A stretch of DNA of 41,842 nt from Kutzneria sp. (GTDB taxonomy: Bacteria > Actinomycetota > Actinomycetes > Mycobacteriales > Pseudonocardiaceae): the NCBI GenBank assembly GCA_019239965.1, contig JAFAZC010000145.1:1-41842 (forward strand), in the 5' to 3' direction. Position 1 is the first letter of the stretch. Each line of letters begins with the position of its first letter. Position numbers and translations under genes: made by a program. Below, piece by piece: positions 33,038 to 40,634 of this stretch. Under the pieces are notes generated by a model. The model saw only the letters and a program-made list of their open reading frames with translations. It had not been told where the DNA came from and searched no databases.

Positions 33038-33943
33038 GTGCGTGCACTGTTGATCGACCCGTCGGCGCCGCGCGGGTTGCGGCTCGGGGAGGCGGCGGAG
33101 CCGACGCCGGCGGCCAACCAGGCCGTCGTCGAGGTGAAGGCAATATCGCTCAACTATGGGGAAGTCGCTGGGCTGCAGGGTGGGCAGGCCGGTGAGGTCA
33201 ACGGCTGGGATGCGGCTGGCGTCGTGGTCGAGGCCGCCGCCAACGGCACTGGTCCCGCTGTCGGCAGCAGGGTCGTCACCTTCGACTGGGGACGCGGCTG
33301 GGCCCAGCTGAGGGCCGTCGACACCGGCCAGCTTGCGGTCGTGCCCGACGGCGTCGACCTCGGTGAGGCCAGTGCGTTGCCGGTTGCCGCGGGCACGGCG
33401 TTGCAGGCGCTGCGCAGGCTCGGCTCGATACTCGGCCGACGTGTTCTGATCACGGGCGCCTCCGGAGGCGTCGGCCGGTTCGCCGTGCAGTTGGCCGCGA
33501 AGTCCGGTGCACACGTGATCGCCTCGGTTGGCAGCGTGGGCCGCGGTGACGGACTGCGTGAACTCGGTGCCGATGAAGTCGTCGTCGGAGTGGATGGAGT
33601 CGAGGCTCCGCTGCACGGTGTGCTGGACAACGTCGGTGGGCCAAACCTGGCAAGGGCGTTCGGGTTGCTGGCCGAGGGAGGTGTGATCCAGTCCATCGGA
33701 GCGACCTCTGCCGAGCCGACGGTGTTCGAGCCGTACGCGACGGTAGGAGCCCACCGCCGACTGGAAAGCTTCAGGCTGGACGGGAAGATCGCCGACGACC
33801 TCGCGTACCTGGCCGGCCTGCTCGACACCGGAGCGCTCGATCCGCAGGTGGGTTGGCGCGGTGGTTGGGAGTCCTATGAGGACGCCATCGAGGCCCTGTT
33901 GAGCCGTAAGGTGGCAGGCAAGGCCGTGCTCGACGTGGCATGA
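33038..33943 (+). CDS. Zinc-free MDR oxidoreductase (quinone reductase-like)
   Basis: This 301-residue medium-chain dehydrogenase/reductase has a short GroES-like N domain (WDAAGVVVEAAANGTGPAVG) and a Rossmann segment LITGASGGVGRFAVQLAAKS with the AxxGxxG-type NADPH turn, then GVLDNVGGPNLARAFGLL and the end LLSRKVAGKAVLDVA. No zinc-ligand Cys set. It is shorter than the 324-residue paralogue at 23596 and only distantly related in the N domain. GTG at 33038 behind GGAGG (33027-33031). The 213-base gap before it (32825-33037) has a TTGACA at 32936-32941 but no clear -10 box. Confidence 0.9.
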   Translation: MRALLIDPSAPRGLRLGEAAEPTPAANQAVVEVKAISLNYGEVAGLQGGQAGEVNGWDAAGVVVEAAANGTGPAVGSRVVTFDWGRGWAQLRAVDTGQLAVVPDGVDLGEASALPVAAGTALQALRRLGSILGRRVLITGASGGVGRFAVQLAAKSGAHVIASVGSVGRGDGLRELGADEVVVGVDGVEAPLHGVLDNVGGPNLARAFGLLAEGGVIQSIGATSAEPTVFEPYATVGAHRRLESFRLDGKIADDLAYLAGLLDTGALDPQVGWRGGWESYEDAIEALLSRKVAGKAVLDVA

Positions 33944-33948
33944 CCGGT

Positions 33949-33983
33949 GGAGGCGGCCTCACTCCCGGTTGAGGGCCGCCTCC
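33949..33983. terminator. Bidirectional terminator, 10-bp stem
   Basis: GGAGGCGGCC (33949-33958) pairs perfectly with GGCCGCCTCC (33974-33983), extended by TCA/TGA pairs with a one-base bulge. It sits between converging quinone reductase and antiporter genes and overlaps the last antiporter codons. Confidence 0.75.
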
Positions 33984-35518
33984 TCGAGGTCCAGTTCGCG
34001 CTGCACCCTGCGGAACACCTCATCATCGATCTCACGTGCGTTGCGTGCGGCGAGGATGACCTCTCGTTCAGCCAACAACATGGTCTGGCGCAGGCGTCGC
34101 CAACGCGCGGCCGGTCCCTCGCCCACTTCCTGCTCGGACCGGCCGAGCCGCTCCCAGGCCGAGTTACCCCGGTGCTCGGCGAGAACCCTGAGTCGGGTGA
34201 CAGTTTGTTCCGGTGTGGGGGTGTCGGCGACCTCCTGGTCCAGCCGGTCGATGGACGCCTGTGCGGCGTGGTACTTCACCTGAGCTTCGGCGAGTACGTC
34301 CATGTGCGCCTCGTTGGTGCGTAGGCCGAGCCGGCGGATCACCGTGGGCAGTGTCAGCCCCTGCAGCAGCAGTGTTCCCACGGTGGCCACGAACGTGAAC
34401 AGCACTATGACATCGCGGTGAGGCATGTCCAGTGGTATGGCGAAGGCCGCGGCGAGTGACACAACGCCCCGCATGCCGGCCCAGGAGACGACGGCCGTTC
34501 CTCGCCACCCCGGGCGTTCCTCGCGTTCCCTGATCCGTCGTGACAGTCCACGTGGCACATAGGCGGCCGGAAACACCCACGCGAGCCTGACGACGATCGC
34601 CGTCGCCAGCACGATCAGTGCGGCTGCCAAGAGGTTCCATGTCACGTGGCTGTCCGCGACGACGATGCGCATCTGCAGTCCGATCAGCGCGAAGACACCA
34701 GACTCCAGCAACGTGTCGACCGCACGCCACACCGCTGTCTCCTGCAAGCGCGTGGCATAGCCGGCTCGGGGAGCGTTGTGTCCAAGGTACAAGCCGGCGG
34801 CCACGACCGCGAGCACGCCAGAGGTCTGTACCGAGTTCGCGAGCAGGTAGGCGGCGAACGGCACCACCATGCCGAAGGCACTTTCCAGCGTCGCGTCGGC
34901 CAACCGCAGCCGGATCATGTGCGCGACGACACCGAGGAGATATCCGATGAGCACACCGCCGACCGAGGCGAGCAGAAAGACGCCGATTCCCTGAGCCCAG
35001 GACAGTGCGGCTCCGGTCGCCGCTGCCAGGGCCACCTTGTAAGCTGTTAGTGCCGTGGCGTCATTGACCAGGCTTTCTCCCGTGAGGATCGTCATGATTC
35101 GACGGGGAAGTCCCAACCTGCGACCGATCGACACCGCGGCGACCGCATCCGGTGGCGCGACGATCGCGCCGAGCACCAGTGCCGCCGGCAGCGGCAGGCC
35201 GGGCACCGCGAGGTGGGCCACCAGACCGACGGCGACGGTAGTAGCGAGGACCAGGCCGACCGCGAGCAGTCCGATCGGCCTCAGGTTTTTTCTGATGTTG
35301 ACGTAGGAGCTGTCAAGGGCGGCCGAGTACAACAGTGGTGGGAGCACAAGCACCAACACCAGGTCTGGTTCGAGCCGGAAATCGGGAATGCCCGGCACGA
35401 ACGACAGTACGAGTCCGGCGGCCACCAGCAGCAGGGGTGCCGGCCAGTCAAACCGACGCGCGACAGCGGTCACCAGCAGTGAGCCGACGAGCAGCAGAAG
35501 AAGTTCCGCACCGTGCAT
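33959..35518 (-). CDS. Na+/H+ antiporter, CPA1 family
   Basis: This 519-residue membrane protein has about 12-13 hydrophobic helices in the first 400 residues and a cytoplasmic tail of about 110 residues, helical and charged (AQVKYHAAQASIDRLDQEVA, VFRRVQRELDLEEAALNRE). CPA1 motifs are ALVLGAIVAPPDAVAAVSIG and ILTGESLVNDATALTAYKVA, with the Asp residues needed for ion exchange. It exchanges cytoplasmic Na+ (or K+) for protons. ATG at 35518. Only 19 bases separate it from the divergent UBP zinc finger gene, so promoters overlap coding sequence. Confidence 0.95.
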   Translation of the reverse strand: MHGAELLLLLVGSLLVTAVARRFDWPAPLLLVAAGLVLSFVPGIPDFRLEPDLVLVLVLPPLLYSAALDSSYVNIRKNLRPIGLLAVGLVLATTVAVGLVAHLAVPGLPLPAALVLGAIVAPPDAVAAVSIGRRLGLPRRIMTILTGESLVNDATALTAYKVALAAATGAALSWAQGIGVFLLASVGGVLIGYLLGVVAHMIRLRLADATLESAFGMVVPFAAYLLANSVQTSGVLAVVAAGLYLGHNAPRAGYATRLQETAVWRAVDTLLESGVFALIGLQMRIVVADSHVTWNLLAAALIVLATAIVVRLAWVFPAAYVPRGLSRRIREREERPGWRGTAVVSWAGMRGVVSLAAAFAIPLDMPHRDVIVLFTFVATVGTLLLQGLTLPTVIRRLGLRTNEAHMDVLAEAQVKYHAAQASIDRLDQEVADTPTPEQTVTRLRVLAEHRGNSAWERLGRSEQEVGEGPAARWRRLRQTMLLAEREVILAARNAREIDDEVFRRVQRELDLEEAALNRE

Positions 35519-35537
35519 CCGGAAAGGGTATTCACCA

Positions 35538-35810
35538 ATGGTCGGTAGGGCCTGTTCACATGTCGCGGACAGCGAGAACAGCCAGGTGACCCCGGCTACG
35601 ACCGAGAGCTGTCAGGAGTGCATCGAACTCGGCGAGACGACATGGGTGCACCTGCGTCTGTGTCTGACGTGCGGGCACGTCGGTTGTTGTGACTCCAGCG
35701 TCCACCGGCACGCGACCGCCCACTTCGAGGCGACCCAGCACCCGGTGATGCGATCGTTCGAACCCGGGGAAAGTTGGCGCTGGTGTTATCTCGACCAGCG
35801 GTTGGTCTGA
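35538..35810 (+). CDS. UBP-type zinc finger protein
   Basis: This 90-residue protein is one zf-UBP domain: CxH (Cys6, His8), CQEC (25, 28), CLTCGHVGCC (42-51), and His56, His58, His62 and His68 in HRHATAHFEATQHP, with the closing WRWCYLDQ. In eukaryotes this domain binds the free C-terminus of ubiquitin, but bacteria lack ubiquitin. The ATG at 35538 is preferred over a later GTG because it keeps the first zinc pair. It is divergent from the antiporter with 19 bases between the starts. Role unknown, a partner or sensor for the antiporter is possible. Confidence 0.9.
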   Translation: MVGRACSHVADSENSQVTPATTESCQECIELGETTWVHLRLCLTCGHVGCCDSSVHRHATAHFEATQHPVMRSFEPGESWRWCYLDQRLV

Positions 35811-35844
35811 TCGGGTCAACCTCATGGGGCTACGCTGCTGAGCC

Positions 35845-37110
35845 GTGCGCGTCCTCGTGATCGGATCGGGAGCCCGGGAACATGCCCTGTTGCTCGCCCT
35901 GGCAAGGGATCCCGCGGTTTCCGCGCTGGCCTGTGCTCCCGGCAATGCCGGCACGGAAGCCCTCGCGGAATCCCGGCGGGTCGACCTCGACGGCCCTGAG
36001 TCGATTGCGGCCCTCGCCAAGGACTGGCAGGCCGACCTGGTCGTGATCGGCCCGGAGGCTCCGCTGGTCGCCGGCGCGGGTGATTCGGTTCGTCAGGCGG
36101 GTATCCCGTGTTTCGGGCCGTCCAAGCAGGCCGCCAGGATCGAGGGCTCCAAGGCCTTCGCCAAGGACGTCATGTCGGCCGCCGGCGTCGCGACCGCGCG
36201 AAGCGAGATGGTCGACACCCCGGCGAGGCTGGATGCCGCACTGGCACGTTTCGGTCCGACCTGGGTCGTCAAGGACGACGGCCTTGCCGCGGGCAAAGGT
36301 GTCGTGGTCACGTCGGACTACGACACGGCACGCGCACACGCCATGCGGCTGCTCGATAGCGGTCACCCTGTGCTGCTCGAGTCGTTCCTCGACGGACCCG
36401 AGGTCTCGCTGTTCTGCGTCGTCGACGGGACCACTGTGCTTCCCATGCTGCCCGCCCAGGACTTCAAGCGTGCCGGTGACGGCGACGCCGGCCCCAACAC
36501 CGGCGGCATGGGCGCCTACAGTCCACTGCCGTGGGCCCCGGCGGGGCTGGTCGACGAGGTGGTCGCCGGGATCGTGCAGCCGGTGGTCGACGAACTGGCC
36601 GCACGGGGGACCCCGTTCGTCGGGCTGCTCTACACCGGTCTCGCGCTCACCGCCGAGGGCCCTCAGGTCGTCGAGTTCAACTGCCGTTTCGGTGACCCCG
36701 AGACCCAGGCCGTGCTCGCGCTGCTCAACACTCCTGTCGCCGGGCTGCTTCTCGCCGCGGCCGAGGGCCGGCTCGCCGACCAGCCGCCGCTGCAATGGAA
36801 GACCGGTGCCGCGGTCGCTGTCGTCGTCGCCGCCGAGGGCTACCCCGGCCTGCCGAGAACCGGTGACGTGATCATCGGTTCCGAGACGGACGGCGTGCTC
36901 CATGCCGGCACCTCGCGTCGTGCGGACGGAGCCGTGGTGTCCGCAGGTGGTCGGGTGTTGTCGGTGGTCGGGACGGGGGGCGACCTTGTGTCGGCGCGGA
37001 CGGCGGCTTACGAACGCGTCGGATCCGTGCGGCTGACCGGGTCGTACCACCGGACCGACATCGCGCTGCGTGCGATCAGCGGTGAGATCCGCATGCCAGG
37101 AAAGACGTAG
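35845..37110 (+). CDS. purD: Phosphoribosylamine-glycine ligase
   Basis: This 421-residue ATP-grasp enzyme makes glycinamide ribonucleotide in purine synthesis. N domain [32 protein letters not shown], the ATP-grasp region [39 protein letters not shown], the substrate loop [15 protein letters not shown] and [18 protein letters not shown] at 35845. The downstream T7SS-type genes start 80 bases later and are not part of purine synthesis. No terminator was found between them. Confidence 0.97.
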   Translation: MRVLVIGSGAREHALLLALARDPAVSALACAPGNAGTEALAESRRVDLDGPESIAALAKDWQADLVVIGPEAPLVAGAGDSVRQAGIPCFGPSKQAARIEGSKAFAKDVMSAAGVATARSEMVDTPARLDAALARFGPTWVVKDDGLAAGKGVVVTSDYDTARAHAMRLLDSGHPVLLESFLDGPEVSLFCVVDGTTVLPMLPAQDFKRAGDGDAGPNTGGMGAYSPLPWAPAGLVDEVVAGIVQPVVDELAARGTPFVGLLYTGLALTAEGPQVVEFNCRFGDPETQAVLALLNTPVAGLLLAAAEGRLADQPPLQWKTGAAVAVVVAAEGYPGLPRTGDVIIGSETDGVLHAGTSRRADGAVVSAGGRVLSVVGTGGDLVSARTAAYERVGSVRLTGSYHRTDIALRAISGEIRMPGKT

Positions 37111-37190
37111 GAGCTCCGTCGCTTGACCGTTCGTCGGAACTCCCGCACGGCGCTCATCATCGTTGGTAGCCTGCGAAGCGAGTCCGAACG

Positions 37191-37652
37191 GTGACTGAGG
37201 CGCATGCGGGGGTGGCCATGGCGGCGGTGAACGCACAGGGTGGCGACATGTCGTCGCAGGTGAGATCGGATCTGACCAGCATCGACTCTGTGGTTGGAGC
37301 CTCGGCCGACTTCGGGGAGCCCCTCGCCGGGGTCACCGGCGGCCGCCTCGCCGTCAACCACGACAACGTCCTCCAGGCCGGCAAGATCATCCAGGATCAG
37401 GTTGACCACCTGAACGACGTTGTTCGCATGAAACTTCGAGCACTTCATCTAGATAAGTTCGCCGAGGACGACGTCAGCCTGGATGCGGTAGCGTCGTGGA
37501 ACAGGCTGCTGGTTGATAATGACGACTCCTATGCGCACCGAATCCAGCAGTATGTCGACAGCTTGGGTCAGCTCGCTGATCAGCTCAAGATAGCAGCCAA
37601 ACTGTATGGGTATACCGAAGATCAGATCAAAGAATCGTTTGGAGCACTTTAG
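37191..37652 (+). CDS. ESX/PE-like helical protein with YxxxE secretion signal
   Basis: This 153-residue all-helical protein has an unstructured N-terminus, helices around 20-45, 60-85 and 95-135, and ends with YGYTEDQIKESFGAL. Tyr139 with Glu143 fits the type VII secretion signal YxxxD/E. Lone Trp103 (SWNRLLVD) precedes the last helix. Such proteins in Pseudonocardiaceae lie first in DUF3558/PPE/EspG gene sets. GTG 37191 is used here. ATG 37218 behind GGGGGTGG is equally possible. The stop overlaps the DUF3558 GTG by one base. Its base composition is lower in G+C than the flanks. Role: secreted substrate or partner, inferred. Confidence 0.7.
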   Translation: MTEAHAGVAMAAVNAQGGDMSSQVRSDLTSIDSVVGASADFGEPLAGVTGGRLAVNHDNVLQAGKIIQDQVDHLNDVVRMKLRALHLDKFAEDDVSLDAVASWNRLLVDNDDSYAHRIQQYVDSLGQLADQLKIAAKLYGYTEDQIKESFGAL

Positions 37653-38254
37653 TGACCGCGCGACTAGGCGTTGTCGGCGCGGCCGTTTTTGCCGCCCTTG
37701 CCGGCACCAGCTGTACCTCGGCGAATGGTGAACAACCCACGTCAACCACCGCGACATCGTCAGTATCGATCCCATCAAGACCACGAGACATTTCTTTGGA
37801 CAACGTGGATCCGTGCACGTTGCTCACCGAGTCGCAGCGAGCGCAGCTCGGGATCTCACGGATGGCTCAGGGTCCCGATGAGACTCAAACCCCCGCGCCT
37901 ACGTGCGCTTACCAAGTAAGAGGGCCAGGGGGCAATAACGAAGGGGGATATACGCTCGGACTTTCCCCAGAATCGAAGCGAGGAATAAACGATTGGCTGA
38001 ATGGTAATGGAACTGTCAACAAACGATTGATCTCAGTTTCTGGCTTTCCGGCGGTTCAACTCATCAGCATGAATTCGAAATGGGACAATCCTACAGGTGA
38101 GTTCTGTACAACCAACGTGAGTACGGCGGACGGGCAAGAGCTATCCATGGATCTGGAGCCTCACGGCAAGAGCCTCACGCAGCCTCAGATGTGTGATCTG
38201 AGCAAACAGGCGGCGGAGTTGGCGTTGGCGACGTTGCAGACCTTGAAGAAGTAG
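37652..38254 (+). CDS. DUF3558-family exported (lipo)protein
   Basis: This 200-residue protein has a signal sequence with a possible atypical lipobox (LAGTSC, Cys21), a Thr/Ser-rich linker, and the DUF3558 core: NVDPCTLLTESQRAQLGIS, CAYQV, GFPAVQLIS, FCTTNVSTADGQELSMDL and DLSKQAAELALATLQTL. Two Cys pairs are likely disulfides. DUF3558 lipoproteins are mycobacterial (LprA/LppA-type) and actinobacterial surface proteins of unknown role. GTG start overlaps the previous stop. The DNA at 37860-38150 is clearly richer in A+T than the flanks, suggesting different origin or relaxed codon use. Confidence 0.8.
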   Translation: MTARLGVVGAAVFAALAGTSCTSANGEQPTSTTATSSVSIPSRPRDISLDNVDPCTLLTESQRAQLGISRMAQGPDETQTPAPTCAYQVRGPGGNNEGGYTLGLSPESKRGINDWLNGNGTVNKRLISVSGFPAVQLISMNSKWDNPTGEFCTTNVSTADGQELSMDLEPHGKSLTQPQMCDLSKQAAELALATLQTLKK

Positions 38255-38269
38255 ACGGGGGAGGCAGTG

Positions 38270-39481
38270 ATGGGATTCCTCGACACCGTGGGGAACCTCG
38301 TGCGGCGGACCGTCGGCGGGGCAGGCATCGGTGACTACCGGTTCGAGGGCTACACGAACGAGCAATTGGCGGACCAGGTTTCCAAGCTCAGTCAGGGCAC
38401 CGGGGCGACCGCACTGCACACCGTCGTCGACACGCTCAACGACATCGCCAAGGACCTGACCAACACCAACACCATCCTGCGCACCGAGCTCGCCAAGATC
38501 GGCGTCGACTGGCAGAGTGTCGCCGGCGAGGACGCCACCGACGCCATGACCTCCTCGGCGACCTATACCGACGGCGCCGAGTACCACATCACCGACTCCT
38601 CAGGAGCGTTGATCACCCAGAGTGACTCCCAGCTGGTCGCCGCCGGCGCGCCGCGGCCTTCCAGCGACACCCAACGTACGTTCGCGGACAACGCCGCGGG
38701 CTTCTTCGGGCACGAAACCGATCACGCCAGGCAGGTCGAGAAGGCCAACGAGGACAGGCAGAAGGCGATCGACCAGCTCAACGCCTACCAATCCAACAGC
38801 CAGAACGCGTTGAATAGCTGTCGCCCGCTTCCTGAGCCACCCGGACTGAGCCTTCAGACCCAGCCAGCGAGCACGGCAGTCGCGGATTACGCCAGCGGTC
38901 CCGGCGCGCTCGCGGGCTCGGCCGGCGGTGCGGGTGGCGTCGGCGGTGCCACTTTCGCCACACCAGGGGTGGGCACCCCGGGGCCCGGCTACGTCCCCCC
39001 GGCCGTCGGTAGCGGGCCGCCGGTCGCTCCGCTTCCGCCCGGGGCCCAGATCAGTCTCGCTCCCGGCCCCGGCGGTGGCGCGCCGAGTGCGGGCCTCGCG
39101 GGCGCGGCCAACGGTCTGCTCGCCGAGGAGATCGGTCTCGGCGCGGCGGTCGCGGGCGGCGCTGGCGCTGTCGCGGCGGGAGCCAACAGCGGTGGTTCCA
39201 CGGCAGTGGTACGTGGTGGCTCCGCGGAACGCGGCGTCCCGAGCAGGGCAAGTTCTGGCCTTGGCGCCCCAGACGAGGAGAGAGCCGCGCAGGCGCGCGC
39301 CGCCGAGCGGATCTCGCCACAGGCCAAACAAGGTGCCCCGATGATGCAGCCGGCCGCCGACAGGAAGAAGAAGGAGGACGACGCCGAGCACGTACGCAAA
39401 TACGCCATCGAGGCGGACGATCTCTTCGGTGACCAGAGGATGGTTGCGCCGACGGTGATCGGCGAGGATCCGAGCGCGTAA
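38270..39481 (+). CDS. PPE-like T7SS substrate with Gly/Pro-rich linker
   Basis: This 403-residue protein has a helical N-terminal domain (about 1-185) with a WQS turn (Trp81) instead of WxG, a long Gly/Ala/Pro low-complexity linker (about 190-335), and a charged C-terminal tail (PAADRKKKEDDAEHVRKYAI EADDLFGDQRMVAPTVIG) that recurs in Pseudonocardiaceae PPE-type proteins. There is no N-terminal signal peptide. ATG at 38270 follows GGGGGAGG with five bases of spacing (GTG three bases earlier possible). It lies directly before EspG, the chaperone that binds PPE proteins, so it is the natural EspG client. Effector role at the surface is inferred. Confidence 0.72.
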   Translation: MGFLDTVGNLVRRTVGGAGIGDYRFEGYTNEQLADQVSKLSQGTGATALHTVVDTLNDIAKDLTNTNTILRTELAKIGVDWQSVAGEDATDAMTSSATYTDGAEYHITDSSGALITQSDSQLVAAGAPRPSSDTQRTFADNAAGFFGHETDHARQVEKANEDRQKAIDQLNAYQSNSQNALNSCRPLPEPPGLSLQTQPASTAVADYASGPGALAGSAGGAGGVGGATFATPGVGTPGPGYVPPAVGSGPPVAPLPPGAQISLAPGPGGGAPSAGLAGAANGLLAEEIGLGAAVAGGAGAVAAGANSGGSTAVVRGGSAERGVPSRASSGLGAPDEERAAQARAAERISPQAKQGAPMMQPAADRKKKEDDAEHVRKYAIEADDLFGDQRMVAPTVIGEDPSA

Positions 39482-39487
39482 CGGCCC

Positions 39488-40279
39488 ATGGCAGCCAACG
39501 GCACCCTTGTCCTGACCACAGTGGAGTTCGACGTGCTGTGGGAGCGGGAACGCTTCCCGCGCAGGCACGTCGCGCTGGATGTGCCAAGCCCTGGGCGCAC
39601 CCACACCGAACGTGCCGAGCTCGTCGCTGACACGTTGGCCTCCTTGGAACAGCGCGGACTGGTCAGTGCGGGCCGCGCTGAGCCGGACCTCGCCGACGAT
39701 CTGACGCTGCTGGCCTATCCCGGCCGTTCGGTGTACGGGTTCGTTTGGACCGCTGACCGCAAGATCACGCTGCTTGCCGCGTCCACCGGCGCCGGCGCTC
39801 TGCTCGGTGTTGTGGACGGTGACGAGGTGTGGCTGATCCCCACGCGGGCGGACACGCTGGCTGAGGCCGCGGTCTCGGTGGCGGGAGACCTGCCTGCCGG
39901 CAGCGGCCGGTCGGTCAGCCTGCCACACGAGAAGCTGCTTCTGGCCGACGCGCGGGCCGCGGGCGATCCGCGGCGGCTGGTCACCGAACTTGTCGGCCAG
40001 GACGTCCCGCTGAGTCAGGCACACGACCTCGCCGCCATGTGCGCGGACATGGGAACTCGGGGACAGTTCGGTGTCGAGTGCGCCAGTGGCGGTGAGCGTC
40101 CGCGTCGAGCCGATCGGGTCGTTTCGTTTCACGACACCCCACATGGACGCTATCTCCAGCTCGTGAAACCCAGTACTGACGGTACCAACTGGAGCACGAT
40201 CGTTCCGGGGGACAACCGCAAACTGGCCGATGGAGTGTGGGAACTGTTCGACGAACTTGCCGGTCGCCGGTCGGACTGA
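39488..40279 (+). CDS. ESX secretion-associated protein EspG family
   Basis: This 263-residue protein matches the EspG fold: GTLVLTTVEFDVLWERERF at the start, central beta-sheet (YGFVWTADRKITLLAASTG, DEVWLIPTRADTLAEAAVSV) and an end with GRYLQLVKPSTDGTNWSTIVPGD-type strands and a final helix (KLADGVWELFDELAG). EspG proteins are cytoplasmic chaperones that bind PE-PPE pairs and keep them soluble for type VII secretion. ATG seven bases after the PPE-like stop. Its presence without ecc core genes implies it feeds a secretion system elsewhere. Confidence 0.85.
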   Translation: MAANGTLVLTTVEFDVLWERERFPRRHVALDVPSPGRTHTERAELVADTLASLEQRGLVSAGRAEPDLADDLTLLAYPGRSVYGFVWTADRKITLLAASTGAGALLGVVDGDEVWLIPTRADTLAEAAVSVAGDLPAGSGRSVSLPHEKLLLADARAAGDPRRLVTELVGQDVPLSQAHDLAAMCADMGTRGQFGVECASGGERPRRADRVVSFHDTPHGRYLQLVKPSTDGTNWSTIVPGDNRKLADGVWELFDELAGRRSD

Positions 40280-40325
40280 TCAGACGGCGACATCACCACA
40301 CACGGTGTTGAAGGAGCTCATCGGC

Positions 40326-40634
40326 ATGGCTGCGACGAAATACAACTTCGACGCCATCGACGGATGCCGCGCGACCATGAGTGGTCAATCCGGACAGTTC
40401 GGCGGCCTCGGAGACGGATTCACGACCGGCGCGGGGACCAGCGCAGGCATCTTCGGTGACCTCGACGCATCCGCGGGCCTTTCCGGCGCGGTCGACACAG
40501 CCACCAAGTCGGCACACGACGAGCTGCACGCCGCCGAGGAACTGCTGCGCAAGGTCGAGCGGGCACTTGACGCCGTCCAAACCAGTGTCCGCGACGCCGA
40601 GCAGTCCAACGCGAAAGGACTGACGGCATCGTGA
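40326..40634 (+). CDS. WXG100-like/ESX small helical protein
   Basis: This 102-residue protein has a short helix (YNFDAIDGCRATMSGQ), a Gly/Thr-rich middle without the WxG turn (FGGLGDGFTTGAGTSAGIFG), and a long C-terminal helix (SAHDELHAAEELLRKVERALDAVQTSVRD). Length and pattern fit an ESX-type partner, but with a Gly-rich turn where WxG is expected. ATG at 40326 behind AAGGAG (about nine bases). Its stop overlaps the start of the transglycosylase fusion by four bases. Such tight pairing suggests a heterodimer with the WXG domain encoded next. Confidence 0.7.
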   Translation: MAATKYNFDAIDGCRATMSGQSGQFGGLGDGFTTGAGTSAGIFGDLDASAGLSGAVDTATKSAHDELHAAEELLRKVERALDAVQTSVRDAEQSNAKGLTAS

